A DNA stretch of 64,000 bases, from the NCBI RefSeq assembly GCF_003337555.1, contig NZ_QPJK01000006.1, forward strand, positions 1 through 64,000, in the 5' to 3' direction. A program made the position numbers and the translations under genes. The DNA is from Pseudorhodoferax soli (GTDB taxonomy: Bacteria; Pseudomonadota; Gammaproteobacteria; Burkholderiales; Burkholderiaceae_C). Below the pieces are notes generated by a model. That model did not search any database. It had not been told where the DNA came from and was given only the letters and a program-made list of their open reading frames with translations. This document shows, one piece after another, positions 35,183 through 44,057 of the stretch (positions within the stretch are counted from its first letter, which is position 1; every line of letters starts with the position of its first letter).

Positions 35183-36043
35183 ATGCGCTCTTTGCTCCTG
35201 CCCCTGATCGCCGCCGCCATGCCGGCCTTCGCCCACGTCACCTTGCCGCCCGGCGGCGCCGCTGCCGGCAGCGACTACGAGGCCGCGTTCCGCGTCGGCC
35301 ACGCCTGCAAGGACACGCCAGCCACCACGGCCGTCACCGTCCGCCTGCCCGAGGGCTTCACGCTGGCCGAGGCGCAGCCGCGCGCCGGCTGGACCTTGGC
35401 CAGCAGCCCGCGCGAGGTGCGCTGGACGGCCGATGCCGCCAGCGCCTTGCCCGACAAGGAGCGCGCCGAGTTCGTCGTGCGCGGCAAGCTCACCAGCCAG
35501 CCCGGCACGCTGTGGTTCCCGGTGCGCCAGGACTGCGGCACGCAAAGCGCCGACTGGGCCCAGTTGCCCGGCACGGACGCGAGCGCCAAGCTGCCGTTCC
35601 CTGCCGCGCGGCTCGACGTGCTGGCACCGGGCGTCGCCGCCGTGGACGTCAAGAACGCCTGGGCACGGCCCAGCGTGCCGGGCCAAAGCGGCACCGGCGC
35701 CTTCATGCAGCTCAGCGCGCCGCAGGGCCTGCGCCTGGTCGGCGTGGCGACGCCGCTGGCCGGCGTGGCCGAAGTGCACGAGATGAAGATGGACGGCGGC
35801 ACCATGCGCATGCGCGAACTGACGGAGGGGCTGGCGCTGCCGGCGCGGCAGGCCGTCGAGCTCAAGCCCGGCGGCCTGCACCTGATGCTGATGGACCTCA
35901 AGCAGCCGCTGGCCAAGGGCACGCAGCTGCCGCTGACGCTGCGCTTCGTGGATGCCAAGGGCGTGGCGAGCCAGCGCGAGGTGCAGGTGCCGGTGGGCGT
36001 GCCGGAAGGGGCCGCGGCGGGCGCGCAGGGCCACGTGCACTGA
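35183..36043 (+). CDS. YcnI-PCuAC two-domain copper-binding protein
   Basis: The 286-residue protein begins with a signal peptide cut at FA|HVTLPPGGA, leaving the N-terminal His that makes the copper brace of YcnI (DUF1775). Residues 18-150 are the YcnI domain (GHACKDTPATTAVTVRLPEG, WFPVRQDCG). Residues about 153-286 are a PCuAC (DUF461) domain with the Met/His motif VHEMKMDGG, TMRMREL and GGLHLMLMDL, plus a His-rich tail (GHVH). PCuAC chaperones deliver Cu(I) to cytochrome oxidase. It starts 13 bp after the TonB receptor with a good SD (AAAGGAAA). Confidence 0.9.
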   Translation: MRSLLLPLIAAAMPAFAHVTLPPGGAAAGSDYEAAFRVGHACKDTPATTAVTVRLPEGFTLAEAQPRAGWTLASSPREVRWTADAASALPDKERAEFVVRGKLTSQPGTLWFPVRQDCGTQSADWAQLPGTDASAKLPFPAARLDVLAPGVAAVDVKNAWARPSVPGQSGTGAFMQLSAPQGLRLVGVATPLAGVAEVHEMKMDGGTMRMRELTEGLALPARQAVELKPGGLHLMLMDLKQPLAKGTQLPLTLRFVDAKGVASQREVQVPVGVPEGAAAGAQGHVH

Positions 36044-36077
36044 GAGGCCGCTGCCATCGGCTCTGATGCACCGCACA

Positions 36078-36106
36078 CATCAATCCTTGTGCAACATGCA
36101 ATTCAC
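36078..36106 (-). promoter_or_regulatory. 29-bp LysR-type motif upstream of the PrpF-Bug gene
   Basis: Read on the minus strand: GTGAATTGCA, 11 variable bases, GATTGATG. The same 29-bp layout, with 21 of 29 positions identical in all three, occurs at 40471 and 44997. It ends 29 bp before the ATG at 36136. In all three cases it points away from the target gene. Confidence 0.65.
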
Positions 36107-36135
36107 AATATCGATGCGGGGCCGAAGAATGCCGC

Positions 36136-38151
36136 ATGAGCAAAACCATCCCCTGTGTCCTGATGCGCGCCGGCACCTCGCGCGGACCCTTCTTCCTGCG
36201 CGAGTGGCTGCCCGAGGGCGACGAGGCGCGTGACCAGGCGCTGATCGGCGCCATCGGCGCGTCCGACCCCTTGCAGCTCGATGGCGTGGGCGGCGGCAGC
36301 ACGCTGAACAGCAAGGTGGCCATCGTCTCGCGCTCGAGCGTGCCGGGCTGCGACCTGGACTATTTGTTCGCACAGGTCGGCGTGGGCCACCGCTCGGTCG
36401 ACACGCGGCCCAACTGCGGCAACATGCTCTCGGGCGTGGCGCCGTTCGCCATCGAGCAGGGTCTGGTCGAGGCGCAGCAGGGCACGACCAAGGTGCGCGT
36501 GCACAACGTCAACACCGGCGCGCGCATCGACGTGACCGTGCGCACGCCGGGCGGCCGCGTCACCTACGCGGGCGATGCCCGCATCGACGGCGTGGCCGGC
36601 ACGGCCGCCCCCATCCTGCTGGACTTCCTCGATGCCTGGGGCGCCGTCACCGGCCAAGTCTTCCCCACCGGCCAGCGCATCGACCGCATCCAGGGCGTGG
36701 AGGTCAGCTGCATCGACGCGGCCATGCCGCTCATGATCGTGCGCGCGGCCGACCTGGGCGTCAGCGGGCGCGAGAAGCCGGTGGCGCTGGACGCCGACAC
36801 GGCCCTGCTCGAACGCATCGAATCGCTGCGGCTGGAGGTGGGCCTGCGCATGGGCCTGGGCGACGTGTCGAACAGCGTGATCCCCAAGCCGGTGCTCGTC
36901 AGCGCCGGCGAATCGGCCAACAGCATCACCTCGCGCTACTTCACGCCGCGGCGCTGCCACGCATCGCATGCGGTGACCGGCGCCATCGGCGTGGCCAGCG
37001 CGTTCGCGCTGCCGGGCACGGTGGCCAGCGGCATGGCACGCAGCGCCGGTTGCCACCAGCTGACGGTGCTGCACCCGGCCGGGCAGATCGACATCGAGGT
37101 CGAGCTCGGCGGCGCGGGCGAGGCCGTCAGCGTGCAGCGCGCCGCCCTGGTGCGCACCGCGCGCAAGATCATGCAGGGCGAGCTGCACCTGCCCGACTAC
37201 GTGTTTTCGCGTCCCGAAGAGGCCGCGCAGCCCGCTGCGCGCAAGCCGCTCACCCTGATCGTGCCGACCAGCGCGGGCGGCGGCAACGACACCATGGCCC
37301 GCATCATCGCCGCCAAGCTGGCGCCGCTGCTGGGCCAGGAGGTGCTGGTCGACAACCGCGCCGGTGCCAACGGCGCCGTGGCCAGCGAGTACGTGGCCGG
37401 CGCGGCCCCCGATGGCCAGACCCTGATGTTCGGCTACGTGGGCACGCATGCGATGAACCCGGCGCTGCAGAAGCTGGGCTACGACCCGGTGGCCGATTTC
37501 GCGCCCATCGGCCTGGTCGGCTCCTCGCCGACGCTGATGGTGGCGCACCCGGACCTGCAGAGCGGCGATGTGCCCGCGCTGGTGGCGGCCCTGCGTGCGC
37601 AGCCCGGCCGCTACGCCTATGCGTCGGCCGGCGAGGGCACGCCGCCGCACTTCGCCGCGGCACTGTTCCAGCTGGCCACGGGCGCGCGCATGGCCGGCAG
37701 CACCTACCAGGGCGCTGCGCCGGCCATCGCCGACACGGCCAGCGGGCGCACGCAGATCATGTTCCCCAGCCTGTTCACGGCCCACCCCTTCGTGCACAGC
37801 GGTCGACTGCGCGCACTCGCCGTGGCCGGCCCGCAGCGGCTGCCGGGCCTGCCCGACGTGCCCACGCTGGCCGAGGCCGGCGTGCCGGGCGTGGACGTGA
37901 CGCAGTGGTATGGCCTGTTCGCCCCCGCGCGCACGCCGCACGACCGCGTCGACACCTTGAACCAGGCGCTGAACCAGGTGCTGGCCGATCCAGCGGTCGT
38001 CCAGCTGTTCGAACAGCACGGCGCGCGCGTGGAGGCGGGCACACCGCAGATGTTGGCCGCCCGCGTGCAGGCCGACCTGGCGCGCTGGCAGGCCGTCGTC
38101 GCGCAGGGCGGGCTGGCGGTCGCCGAACAGCGCGCGGCGGTGCTCGAGTAG
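36136..38151 (+). CDS. PrpF-family isomerase fused to a Bug receptor domain
   Basis: This 671-residue protein joins two families in one uninterrupted frame. Residues 1-358 are a PrpF/4-oxalomesaconate tautomerase-type isomerase: PCVLMRAGTSRGPFF, DGVGGGSTLNSKVAIV, DTRPNCGNMLSGVAPFAIE and a terminal LPDYVFSRP. Residues about 370-671 are a Bug receptor without signal peptide: LTLIVPTSAGGGNDTMARII, NRAGANGAVASEYVAGAAPDG, THAMNPALQKLGYDPVADF. That half is very similar to the receptor at 39428-40399. PrpF enzymes shift double bonds in unsaturated tricarboxylates in the cytoplasm, whereas Bug proteins normally work in the periplasm. Here no export signal is visible, so the Bug half would be cytoplasmic. 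The gene starts 29 bp from a LysR-type motif. Confidence 0.85.
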   Translation: MSKTIPCVLMRAGTSRGPFFLREWLPEGDEARDQALIGAIGASDPLQLDGVGGGSTLNSKVAIVSRSSVPGCDLDYLFAQVGVGHRSVDTRPNCGNMLSGVAPFAIEQGLVEAQQGTTKVRVHNVNTGARIDVTVRTPGGRVTYAGDARIDGVAGTAAPILLDFLDAWGAVTGQVFPTGQRIDRIQGVEVSCIDAAMPLMIVRAADLGVSGREKPVALDADTALLERIESLRLEVGLRMGLGDVSNSVIPKPVLVSAGESANSITSRYFTPRRCHASHAVTGAIGVASAFALPGTVASGMARSAGCHQLTVLHPAGQIDIEVELGGAGEAVSVQRAALVRTARKIMQGELHLPDYVFSRPEEAAQPAARKPLTLIVPTSAGGGNDTMARIIAAKLAPLLGQEVLVDNRAGANGAVASEYVAGAAPDGQTLMFGYVGTHAMNPALQKLGYDPVADFAPIGLVGSSPTLMVAHPDLQSGDVPALVAALRAQPGRYAYASAGEGTPPHFAAALFQLATGARMAGSTYQGAAPAIADTASGRTQIMFPSLFTAHPFVHSGRLRALAVAGPQRLPGLPDVPTLAEAGVPGVDVTQWYGLFAPARTPHDRVDTLNQALNQVLADPAVVQLFEQHGARVEAGTPQMLAARVQADLARWQAVVAQGGLAVAEQRAAVLE

Positions 38152-38208
38152 TGCTGGCCGAGGGGCGGCGGTGCGATCAGCCGGCCCTTGGCCATGCAGG
38201 CAAGTCGC

Positions 38209-38230
38209 AGGGCCGCCCAGGCCCTGTTTT
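38209..38230 (+). terminator. Terminator of the PrpF-Bug gene
   Basis: AGGGCC and GGCCCT form a stem with a 5-base loop, followed by GTTTT on the plus strand, 57 bp after the stop codon. It faces the minus-strand terminator at 38264, as expected between convergent genes. Confidence 0.65.
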
Positions 38231-38263
38231 GCATTCTTCGTTTTCCCTTGTGCGACCGAGCAC

Positions 38264-38297
38264 AAAAAAAGGGATGCCTGGCGAACCAGGCATCCCT
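38264..38297 (-). terminator. Terminator of the porin gene
   Basis: AGGGATGCCTGG and CCAGGCATCCCT form a perfect 12-bp stem with a CGAA/TTCG tetraloop. On the minus strand it is followed by a run of seven T (38264-38270). It lies 21 bp after the porin stop. Confidence 0.92.
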
Positions 38298-38318
38298 TCA
38301 CGCGGGTGCGGCAGGGCT

Positions 38319-39425
38319 TCAGAAGTGGTGCCGCACCCCTGCGCTGAACCCCGTCGCCCGCTTCTTGTTGGCCGCGCCCTGGAACCCGCCCTGCCACCGC
38401 GTGTGGTCGGCTTCGAGGTAGACCATGCTGCGCCGCGACAGCTTGTACTCGGCGAACGCCACCGTGCGGCCGTAGCCATCGTCGGCGCGCGCGCTGCGCT
38501 CGCGCGCCACCCGGTAGTGCGCCAAGGTGAGGTCGACGAACGCGCCCGCGGGCACCGTGGCGCCCAGGCCCAGCGTGCGCAGCGCGGCGCGCGTCGTTGC
38601 GCTGGTGTGGGCCTGGCTGCGCGCATAGAGGGCCGCCAGGCGGATGCCGCCTTCCAGGGTGTAGGCGGCGCCCAGCACGTGGCCACGCAGGCCCAGCGTG
38701 TCGTCGTTGTTGCGAAAGCGCTGGTGCGCTGCCGACAGCTGCAGCCGGCCCAGCTTGTAGCCCAGGCCCACGCCGGTGGAATCCGAAGCCCCGCTGTTGC
38801 CAGGCACCTCGCCCAGGCTGTGCATCAGCCGCACGTGCAGGCCGCCGAACTCGGCGTTGTACTTGATGCTGTTGTTCAGCCGGTACGAGCCCGTGGCCGA
38901 CCCGCTCGCGCCGTAGCCCACGCCCAGCTGGTGCTGGCTCAGGGCCGCCACGTTGATGGCCGGGTTGAAGCTGGCCAGCCGCATGCCCAGCGGATCGATG
39001 GGCGAGATGGCATCGGCCAGCAGCGTGGTCTGGCGCCCCAGGCTGACCAGGCCCCAGGGGCCGCCCAGGCCGACCCAGGACTGGCGGTCGAAGTACATGG
39101 TGGAACTCGCCGGTGCGCCCGTCTTGGCATTGATGCCCGATTCGAGCTGCGCCTGCGCGCTGAGCCCGCCGCCCAGGTCTTCCTGGACGCGGATGCCCCA
39201 GCGGCTGGTGTTGTTGAGCCCGCTGGACATGGTGGTGGCCGATGTGTCGCTGGGCGCGAACTCGTTGAGCCCGCTGGCGCGGCGCATCGACAAATCGACG
39301 ATGCCGTACAGGCGTGCGCTGCTTTGCGCCTGCGCGCAGTCGGCGGCCAGCGCGCACAGGGTGGCCAGCGCCGCCGGCGCGATCAGCTTGCGCTGCATGG
39401 AAGGGGCTTGGGCCAGGGTGGGCAT
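38319..39425 (-). CDS. Gram-negative trimeric porin
   Basis: The 368-residue porin is of the betaproteobacterial Omp32/OpcP type. It has a signal peptide cut near CAQAQ, then SSARLYGIVDLSMRRASG, SRWGIRVQEDLGGGLSAQAQLESGIN, TMYFDRQSWVGLGGPWGLVSLGRQ (all in part) and the C-terminal beta signal TGFSAGVRHHF ending in Phe. ATG 39425 lies 2 bp past the Bug stop; an alternative start is 39398 (MQRKL). Co-transcription with the Bug receptor suggests it lets the same carboxylate across the outer membrane. Confidence 0.88.
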   Translation of the reverse strand: MPTLAQAPSMQRKLIAPAALATLCALAADCAQAQSSARLYGIVDLSMRRASGLNEFAPSDTSATTMSSGLNNTSRWGIRVQEDLGGGLSAQAQLESGINAKTGAPASSTMYFDRQSWVGLGGPWGLVSLGRQTTLLADAISPIDPLGMRLASFNPAINVAALSQHQLGVGYGASGSATGSYRLNNSIKYNAEFGGLHVRLMHSLGEVPGNSGASDSTGVGLGYKLGRLQLSAAHQRFRNNDDTLGLRGHVLGAAYTLEGGIRLAALYARSQAHTSATTRAALRTLGLGATVPAGAFVDLTLAHYRVARERSARADDGYGRTVAFAEYKLSRRSMVYLEADHTRWQGGFQGAANKKRATGFSAGVRHHF

Positions 39426-39427
39426 GC

Positions 39428-40399
39428 TCAGTCGGCCTTCAGTCCGGTGGCCTGCACCACCTTCTTCCACTTGACCTGCTCGGCCGCGACGAAGCTGCGC
39501 ATCTGCGGCAGGGTCATGGTCTCCACTTCGGCGCCGCTTTCGACCAGCTTGTGGGCGATGGCCTTGTCCGCCAGGATGCGGTTGAGCGTGGCGTTCAGCT
39601 GCTCCAGCACGGGCGCAGGCGTCTTGGCGGGCGCGAACATGGCGTACCACTGCGAGACGTCCACGCCGGCGATGCCCTGTTCGGCCAGCGTGGGCACATC
39701 GGGCAGCAGGGTGGAGCGCTTGCTCCCGGCCACGCCCATGGCCTTGAGCTTGCCGTTCTTGACGAAGGTCATGGCCGTGAACAGGCTCGGGAACATCACC
39801 TGCGTCTGTCCGGCCATGGTGTCGTTGACCGCCGGCGCGGAGCCCTTGTAGGGCACGTGCAGCATGTCCACCCCGGCGGACAGCTTGAACATCTCGGCAG
39901 CGAAGTGGGGCGCGGTGCCGTTGCCGGCCGACGCGTAGGAGGCCGGCTCCTTGCTTTGCTTGAACTGCGCCACGAACTCCTTGGCGTTGTTGGCCTTGAC
40001 CTTGGGGCTGACCACCATCAACGTGGCCGACGAACCGACCATGGCCACGGGCTCGAAGTCGGCCACCGGGTCGTAGCGCAGCTTCTGCAGCGCCGGGTTC
40101 ATGGCGTGCGTGGCGATGTAGCCCAGCATCAGCGTGTAGCCATCGGGCGCGGCGCGCTTCACGTATTCGCTGGCGATGGCACCGTTGGCGCCGGCCTTGT
40201 TCTCCACGATCACGGTCTGCTTCAGTGCCAGCGAGAGCGCCTGCCCGAGGGTGCGGGCCATCGCATCGTTGGCGCCGCCGGCCGAAGTGGGCACGACGAT
40301 GGTGATGCTCTTCTCGGGCCAGGCGGCCGCCGCTGTGCCGCAGGCGAATGCGGCGGCGGCGGCGATGGCGCCGACCAGGTGTCGTTGTGGAAACTTCAT
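39428..40399 (-). CDS. Bug-family (TTT) solute receptor of the carboxylate module
   Basis: The 323-residue protein has a signal peptide (MKFPQRHLVGAIAAAAAFA, cut near GTAAAA) and the Bug motifs WPEKSITIVVPTSAGGAND, VENKAGANGAIASEYV, AAPDGYTLMLGYI, MLHVPYKGSAPAV and LPDVPTLAEQG. It is the closest relative in the window of the Bug half of the PrpF fusion (shared THAMNPALQKL.YDPVADF). It is divergent from the LysR gene and followed by the porin. The ligand is probably an unsaturated dicarboxylate or tricarboxylate. Confidence 0.9.
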   Translation of the reverse strand: MKFPQRHLVGAIAAAAAFACGTAAAAWPEKSITIVVPTSAGGANDAMARTLGQALSLALKQTVIVENKAGANGAIASEYVKRAAPDGYTLMLGYIATHAMNPALQKLRYDPVADFEPVAMVGSSATLMVVSPKVKANNAKEFVAQFKQSKEPASYASAGNGTAPHFAAEMFKLSAGVDMLHVPYKGSAPAVNDTMAGQTQVMFPSLFTAMTFVKNGKLKAMGVAGSKRSTLLPDVPTLAEQGIAGVDVSQWYAMFAPAKTPAPVLEQLNATLNRILADKAIAHKLVESGAEVETMTLPQMRSFVAAEQVKWKKVVQATGLKAD

Positions 40400-40470
40400 T
40401 TGTCTACTCCGGTGGATTGCAAAGGTTGGCATGCGCAGAAGACTGGATGGTCGGCGGCGCGGGTGCTTCT

Positions 40471-40499
40471 GTGAATTGCATCTTTGCGAACGATTGATG
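40471..40499 (+). promoter_or_regulatory. 29-bp LysR-type motif between the Bug receptor and LysR genes
   Basis: GTGAATTGCA-TCTTTGCGAA-CGATTGATG, in which TGCATC and GATGCA form a dyad around the centre. It is 71 bp from the Bug ATG and 34 bp from the LysR ATG, the usual position for a LysR operator in a divergent promoter. Confidence 0.7.
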
Positions 40500-40533
40500 C
40501 ACACTGTCGATCACCGGAGAACCAGGACATCGC

Positions 40534-41460
40534 ATGGCCATCAACTTCAACCTCAACGACCTGCAGGCCTTCCGCACCGTGGCCGAGCTGTCGAGCTTTC
40601 GCAAGGCGGCGGACGCTTTGCACGTGTCGCAGCCGGCGTTCAGCCGGCGCATCGAGAAGCTGGAAGAGGCCCTGGGCGTGAAGCTGCTGGAGCGCACCAC
40701 GCGCAAGGTCAGCCTGACGGCCGTGGGCCGCGATTTCGACCGCAAGGTGCAGCAGCTGCTGGACGACCTGGACAACACGCTGCTGGGCATCCGCGGCGTG
40801 GCCGGCACGCGCATGGGCGAGGTCACGATCGCGTGCGTGCCGTCCACGGTGTACTACTACTTGTCGCAGGTGGTCTCGCGCTACCACGAGCGCTACCCGA
40901 AGATCCGAGTCAGGGTGTTCGATGCGGGCGCCAACGATGTGCTGGCGGCCGTGGCGCGCAGCGAGGCCGATTTCGGCCTCAACTTCATCGGCAGCCAGGA
41001 GCCCGACATCGAGTTCAAGCCCTTGCTGGAAGAGCGTTTCGTGGCCGCGTGCCGGCGCGACCATCCACTGGCGAAGAAGCGCAAGGTGGGCTGGGCCGAG
41101 CTGGGCCAGTACGACTTCATCTCGGTCAGCAAGACATCGGGCAACCGGCTGCTGCTGGACCAGGCGCTCGCGGGTCTGCCAGGGCGCCCGCAGGCCATCT
41201 ACGAGGCGCAGCACGTGACCACCATGCTGGGGCTGGTGGAGGCGGGGCTGGGCGTGGCGGCCGTGCCTTCGCTGGCCATGCCGGGCGCCGACCATCCGCT
41301 GCTGGTCAGCGTGCCGCTGGTCGACCCCATCGTCACGCGCAAGGTGGGTCTGATCCGGCGCAAGGGCCGGCCGCTGTCGCCGGCGGCGCAGCAGCTCTAC
41401 GATTTCTTCGCGGAGATGAAAGGCAAGCGCGCCCTCGCGGCCAAGCGCGCGCCTGCGTGA
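40534..41460 (+). CDS. LysR-family regulator of the carboxylate module
   Basis: The 308-residue product has a typical LysR HTH (LNDLQAFRTVAELSSFRKAA, HVSQPAFSRRIEKLEEALG, LERTTRKVSLTAVG) and a periplasmic-binding-protein-like effector domain (VTIACVPSTVYYYLSQVVSRY, LGVAAVPSLAMPG). It is divergent from the Bug-porin pair and converges with the lyase-CoA transferase-hydratase operon with only 7 bp between stops. The three copies of the 29-bp motif mark the units it probably controls. Confidence 0.92.
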   Translation: MAINFNLNDLQAFRTVAELSSFRKAADALHVSQPAFSRRIEKLEEALGVKLLERTTRKVSLTAVGRDFDRKVQQLLDDLDNTLLGIRGVAGTRMGEVTIACVPSTVYYYLSQVVSRYHERYPKIRVRVFDAGANDVLAAVARSEADFGLNFIGSQEPDIEFKPLLEERFVAACRRDHPLAKKRKVGWAELGQYDFISVSKTSGNRLLLDQALAGLPGRPQAIYEAQHVTTMLGLVEAGLGVAAVPSLAMPGADHPLLVSVPLVDPIVTRKVGLIRRKGRPLSPAAQQLYDFFAEMKGKRALAAKRAPA

Positions 41461-41467
41461 GAACGCG

Positions 41468-42814
41468 CTACCCGCGGGCAGCCAGCACCCGGTCGACCAT
41501 CACGCCGGCCTGGCCCAGGTGGTTCGCCGGCTCGCACATCGCTTCCAGTTGCGCGCGCGTCACGTGCTTGGTGATCTCCGGGTGCACGGCCAGGACCTCG
41601 ATCAGCGGCCGGTCCTTGGCGATCGCCTCGCGGCACAGGTCATACACCAGGTCGTGCGCGTACTCGCGGCCGATGTAGGGCCCCAGGCCCATCATCACGG
41701 CCTCGGACATCACCAGGCCGTTGGTCATGGCGATGTTGGCGCGCATGCGGGCGCCATCCACCTCCAGGCCCTTCAGGATGAACTTGGTCTGCTTGAGCGC
41801 GCCCGACATCAGGCAGAAGATCTCGGGCAGCGACACCCATTCGATCTCCCAGGGGCCGGTGGAGCGCTCGTGGTCGGCCACCATCGCGTCCATCAGCGCA
41901 GCGGCGTGCTGGCGCGCCACCGAGATGTTGGCGTGGATGTACAGGCACGAGATCGGGTTGCGCTTTTGCGGCATGGTGGAGGATGAGCCGCGCCCGGGTG
42001 CGTAGGGCTCGAAGACCTCGGCCACTTCGGTCTGCATCATGAGCTTCACGTCCATGGCGATCTTGCCCAGCGAGCCGCCCACCAGGCCCAGGAAGGCGCC
42101 GACCTCGGCAATGGTGTCGCGCACCGTGTGCCAGGAGATCAGCGGTTGGGCCAGGCCCAGCTCCTGCATCAGCGCGGCCTGGGTTTCCATCGCACCCTTC
42201 TCCAGCGACGACAGCGTGCCCGACGCACCGCCGAACTCGCCCATCAGCACGCGCGGCTTGAGCTGCTGCAGCCGCTCGCGATGGCGGTCGATGCCGGCCA
42301 GGATGCTGGCCATCTTGTAGCCGAAGGTGATGGGCGTGGCCTGCTGCAGGTTGGAGCGGCCGATGACCGGTGTGTCGCGGTACTTCCTGGCCAGCGATGC
42401 CAGCGCATCGCCGATCTCGTTCAGGTCCTGCTCGACCAGCGCCAGGCCTTCGCGCATCTGCAGCACGGCGGCGGTGTCGGTGATGTCTTGCGTGGTGGCG
42501 CCCCAGTGGCAGTACTCGCCAAGCTTGTCACGGCAGTGGGCGTTGATCTGGTTGACCACCGCGATGATGGGATAGCCGATCTGCTCGGTCTTGGCCTTGA
42601 GCTGCACCCAGTCGATCTGCGACAGCTCGCAGTTCTTGACGATCTCGTCGGCCGCCTCCTGCGGAATGATGCCGAGACGGCCCTGCACCCTGGCCAAGGC
42701 GCGCTCGATGTCCAGGTACTTGGCGGTGCGGTTCTCGTCGGACCAGACTTCGCGCATGCGCGCGTCGCTGAACATGTCGCCGAAGATGCGCGAGTCGATG
42801 ATGGTGGCTGCCAT
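41468..42814 (-). CDS. Fumarate-lyase-superfamily enzyme (PcaB/adenylosuccinate-lyase-like)
   Basis: The 448-residue protein carries the superfamily signature GSSTMPQKRNPISCLYI at about residues 270-286, and YCHWGATTQDITDTAAVLQMRE and GRSNLQQATPITFGYKMA blocks typical of carboxy-muconate cycloisomerase and related lyases. The family adds or removes a group across a fumarate-like double bond. Together with a CoA-transferase and hydratase it probably handles an unsaturated dicarboxylic acid rather than purines. It is the last gene of the operon, 27 bp after the CoA-transferase. Confidence 0.85.
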   Translation of the reverse strand: MAATIIDSRIFGDMFSDARMREVWSDENRTAKYLDIERALARVQGRLGIIPQEAADEIVKNCELSQIDWVQLKAKTEQIGYPIIAVVNQINAHCRDKLGEYCHWGATTQDITDTAAVLQMREGLALVEQDLNEIGDALASLARKYRDTPVIGRSNLQQATPITFGYKMASILAGIDRHRERLQQLKPRVLMGEFGGASGTLSSLEKGAMETQAALMQELGLAQPLISWHTVRDTIAEVGAFLGLVGGSLGKIAMDVKLMMQTEVAEVFEPYAPGRGSSSTMPQKRNPISCLYIHANISVARQHAAALMDAMVADHERSTGPWEIEWVSLPEIFCLMSGALKQTKFILKGLEVDGARMRANIAMTNGLVMSEAVMMGLGPYIGREYAHDLVYDLCREAIAKDRPLIEVLAVHPEITKHVTRAQLEAMCEPANHLGQAGVMVDRVLAARG

Positions 42815-42841
42815 GGAGTTCTTTCGTTGGGGGTGTGGGGG

Positions 42842-44041
42842 TCAGACCGTCTGGGCGGCGCGCAGTGCGGCGATGTCGCCGGCCGCGTAGCCCAGTTCGG
42901 CCAGGATGGCGTCGGTGTGCTGGCCCAGTGCGGGCACCGGGTCCATGCGCGGGCCGCCCGCCTCGCCGCCCCAGCTGCCGGGCGGCAGCATGGCAGGCAG
43001 CGGGCCCTGCGGCGAGCCGACCTCGGTCCAGCGGCCACGCGCCTGCAGCTGCGGGTGCGCCCAGACCTCGGCCATGGTGTTGACCTGGGCGTTCGCGATC
43101 TGCGCCTGCTCCAGCCGCGTGACGACCTGCGCTGCGGTCAGCGGCGCGAACGCGTCCACGATGATCTGGCGCAGCGCGACGCGCTCGGCCACGCGCTTGA
43201 AGTTGGCGGTGAAGCGCGGGTCGGTGGCCAGCGTGGGCTGCTGCAGCACGGTGGTGCAGAAGCTGGCCCACTCGCGCTCGTTCTGCAGGCCCAGCATCAC
43301 GGTGCCGCCGTCGCCCGCGGGGAACGGGCCGTAGGGGTAGATGGTGGCGTGGCTGGCGCCCGTGCGCGGCGGCGGCGCGGCGCCCTCGAACGCGTAGTAC
43401 AGCGGGTAGCTGGTCCACTCGGCCAGCGATTCCAGCATGGAGATGTCGATGCGCTGGCCGCGCCCGGTCTGGCTGCGCTGCATCAGCGCGGCCAGGATGT
43501 TGGTGTACGCGTACATTCCCGCTGCGATGTCGGCGATCGAGGGGCCGGCCTTGCAAGGCTCGTCGGGCGTACCGGTCACGGAGACGAAGCCGGCCTCGCT
43601 CTGGATCAGCAGGTCGTAGGCCTTCTTGTCGCGGTAGGGGCCGGGGTTGACCGGGTCGTCGCCGTAGCCCGAGATGTCGCACACGATCAGGCCGGGCTTG
43701 CGCGGGGAGAGCGCCTCGTAGCCCATGCCCAGCCGCGCGGCGGCGCCGGGCGCGAGGTTCTGCACCACCACGTCGGCCTTCTCCAGCACCAGGCGCTCGA
43801 GCACCTTGGCGGCCTCGGGATGCTTGACATCCAGCGTCAGGCTTTCCTTGGAGCGGTTGGTCCAGACGAAGTGCGAGGCCAGGCCGCGTACGCGCTGGTC
43901 ATAGCCGCGGGCGAAGTCGCCGCTGCCCGGGCGTTCGATCTTGATGACGCGGGCGCCCAGGTCGGCGAGCTGGCGGGTGGCGAACGGCGCGGCGATGGCG
44001 TGTTCGAGCGTGACGACGGTGATGCCTTTGAGGGGTTGCAT
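42842..44041 (-). CDS. Class III (CaiB/BaiF) CoA-transferase
   Basis: The 399-residue enzyme begins LKGITVVTLEHAIAAPFATRQLADLGARVIKIERPGSGDFAR (in part), the typical start of formyl-CoA/citramalate CoA-transferases. It has the catalytic Asp in GPSIADIAAGMYAYTNILAAL and the SLTLDVKHPEAAKVLERLV block. Such enzymes transfer CoA from succinyl-CoA or another donor to an organic acid. It lies between the MaoC-type hydratase (16 bp) and the lyase, suggesting activation of a C4-C6 acid followed by hydration. Confidence 0.9.
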   Translation of the reverse strand: MQPLKGITVVTLEHAIAAPFATRQLADLGARVIKIERPGSGDFARGYDQRVRGLASHFVWTNRSKESLTLDVKHPEAAKVLERLVLEKADVVVQNLAPGAAARLGMGYEALSPRKPGLIVCDISGYGDDPVNPGPYRDKKAYDLLIQSEAGFVSVTGTPDEPCKAGPSIADIAAGMYAYTNILAALMQRSQTGRGQRIDISMLESLAEWTSYPLYYAFEGAAPPPRTGASHATIYPYGPFPAGDGGTVMLGLQNEREWASFCTTVLQQPTLATDPRFTANFKRVAERVALRQIIVDAFAPLTAAQVVTRLEQAQIANAQVNTMAEVWAHPQLQARGRWTEVGSPQGPLPAMLPPGSWGGEAGGPRMDPVPALGQHTDAILAELGYAAGDIAALRAAQTV

Positions 44042-44057
44042 GGTGGTGTTCTCCGGG

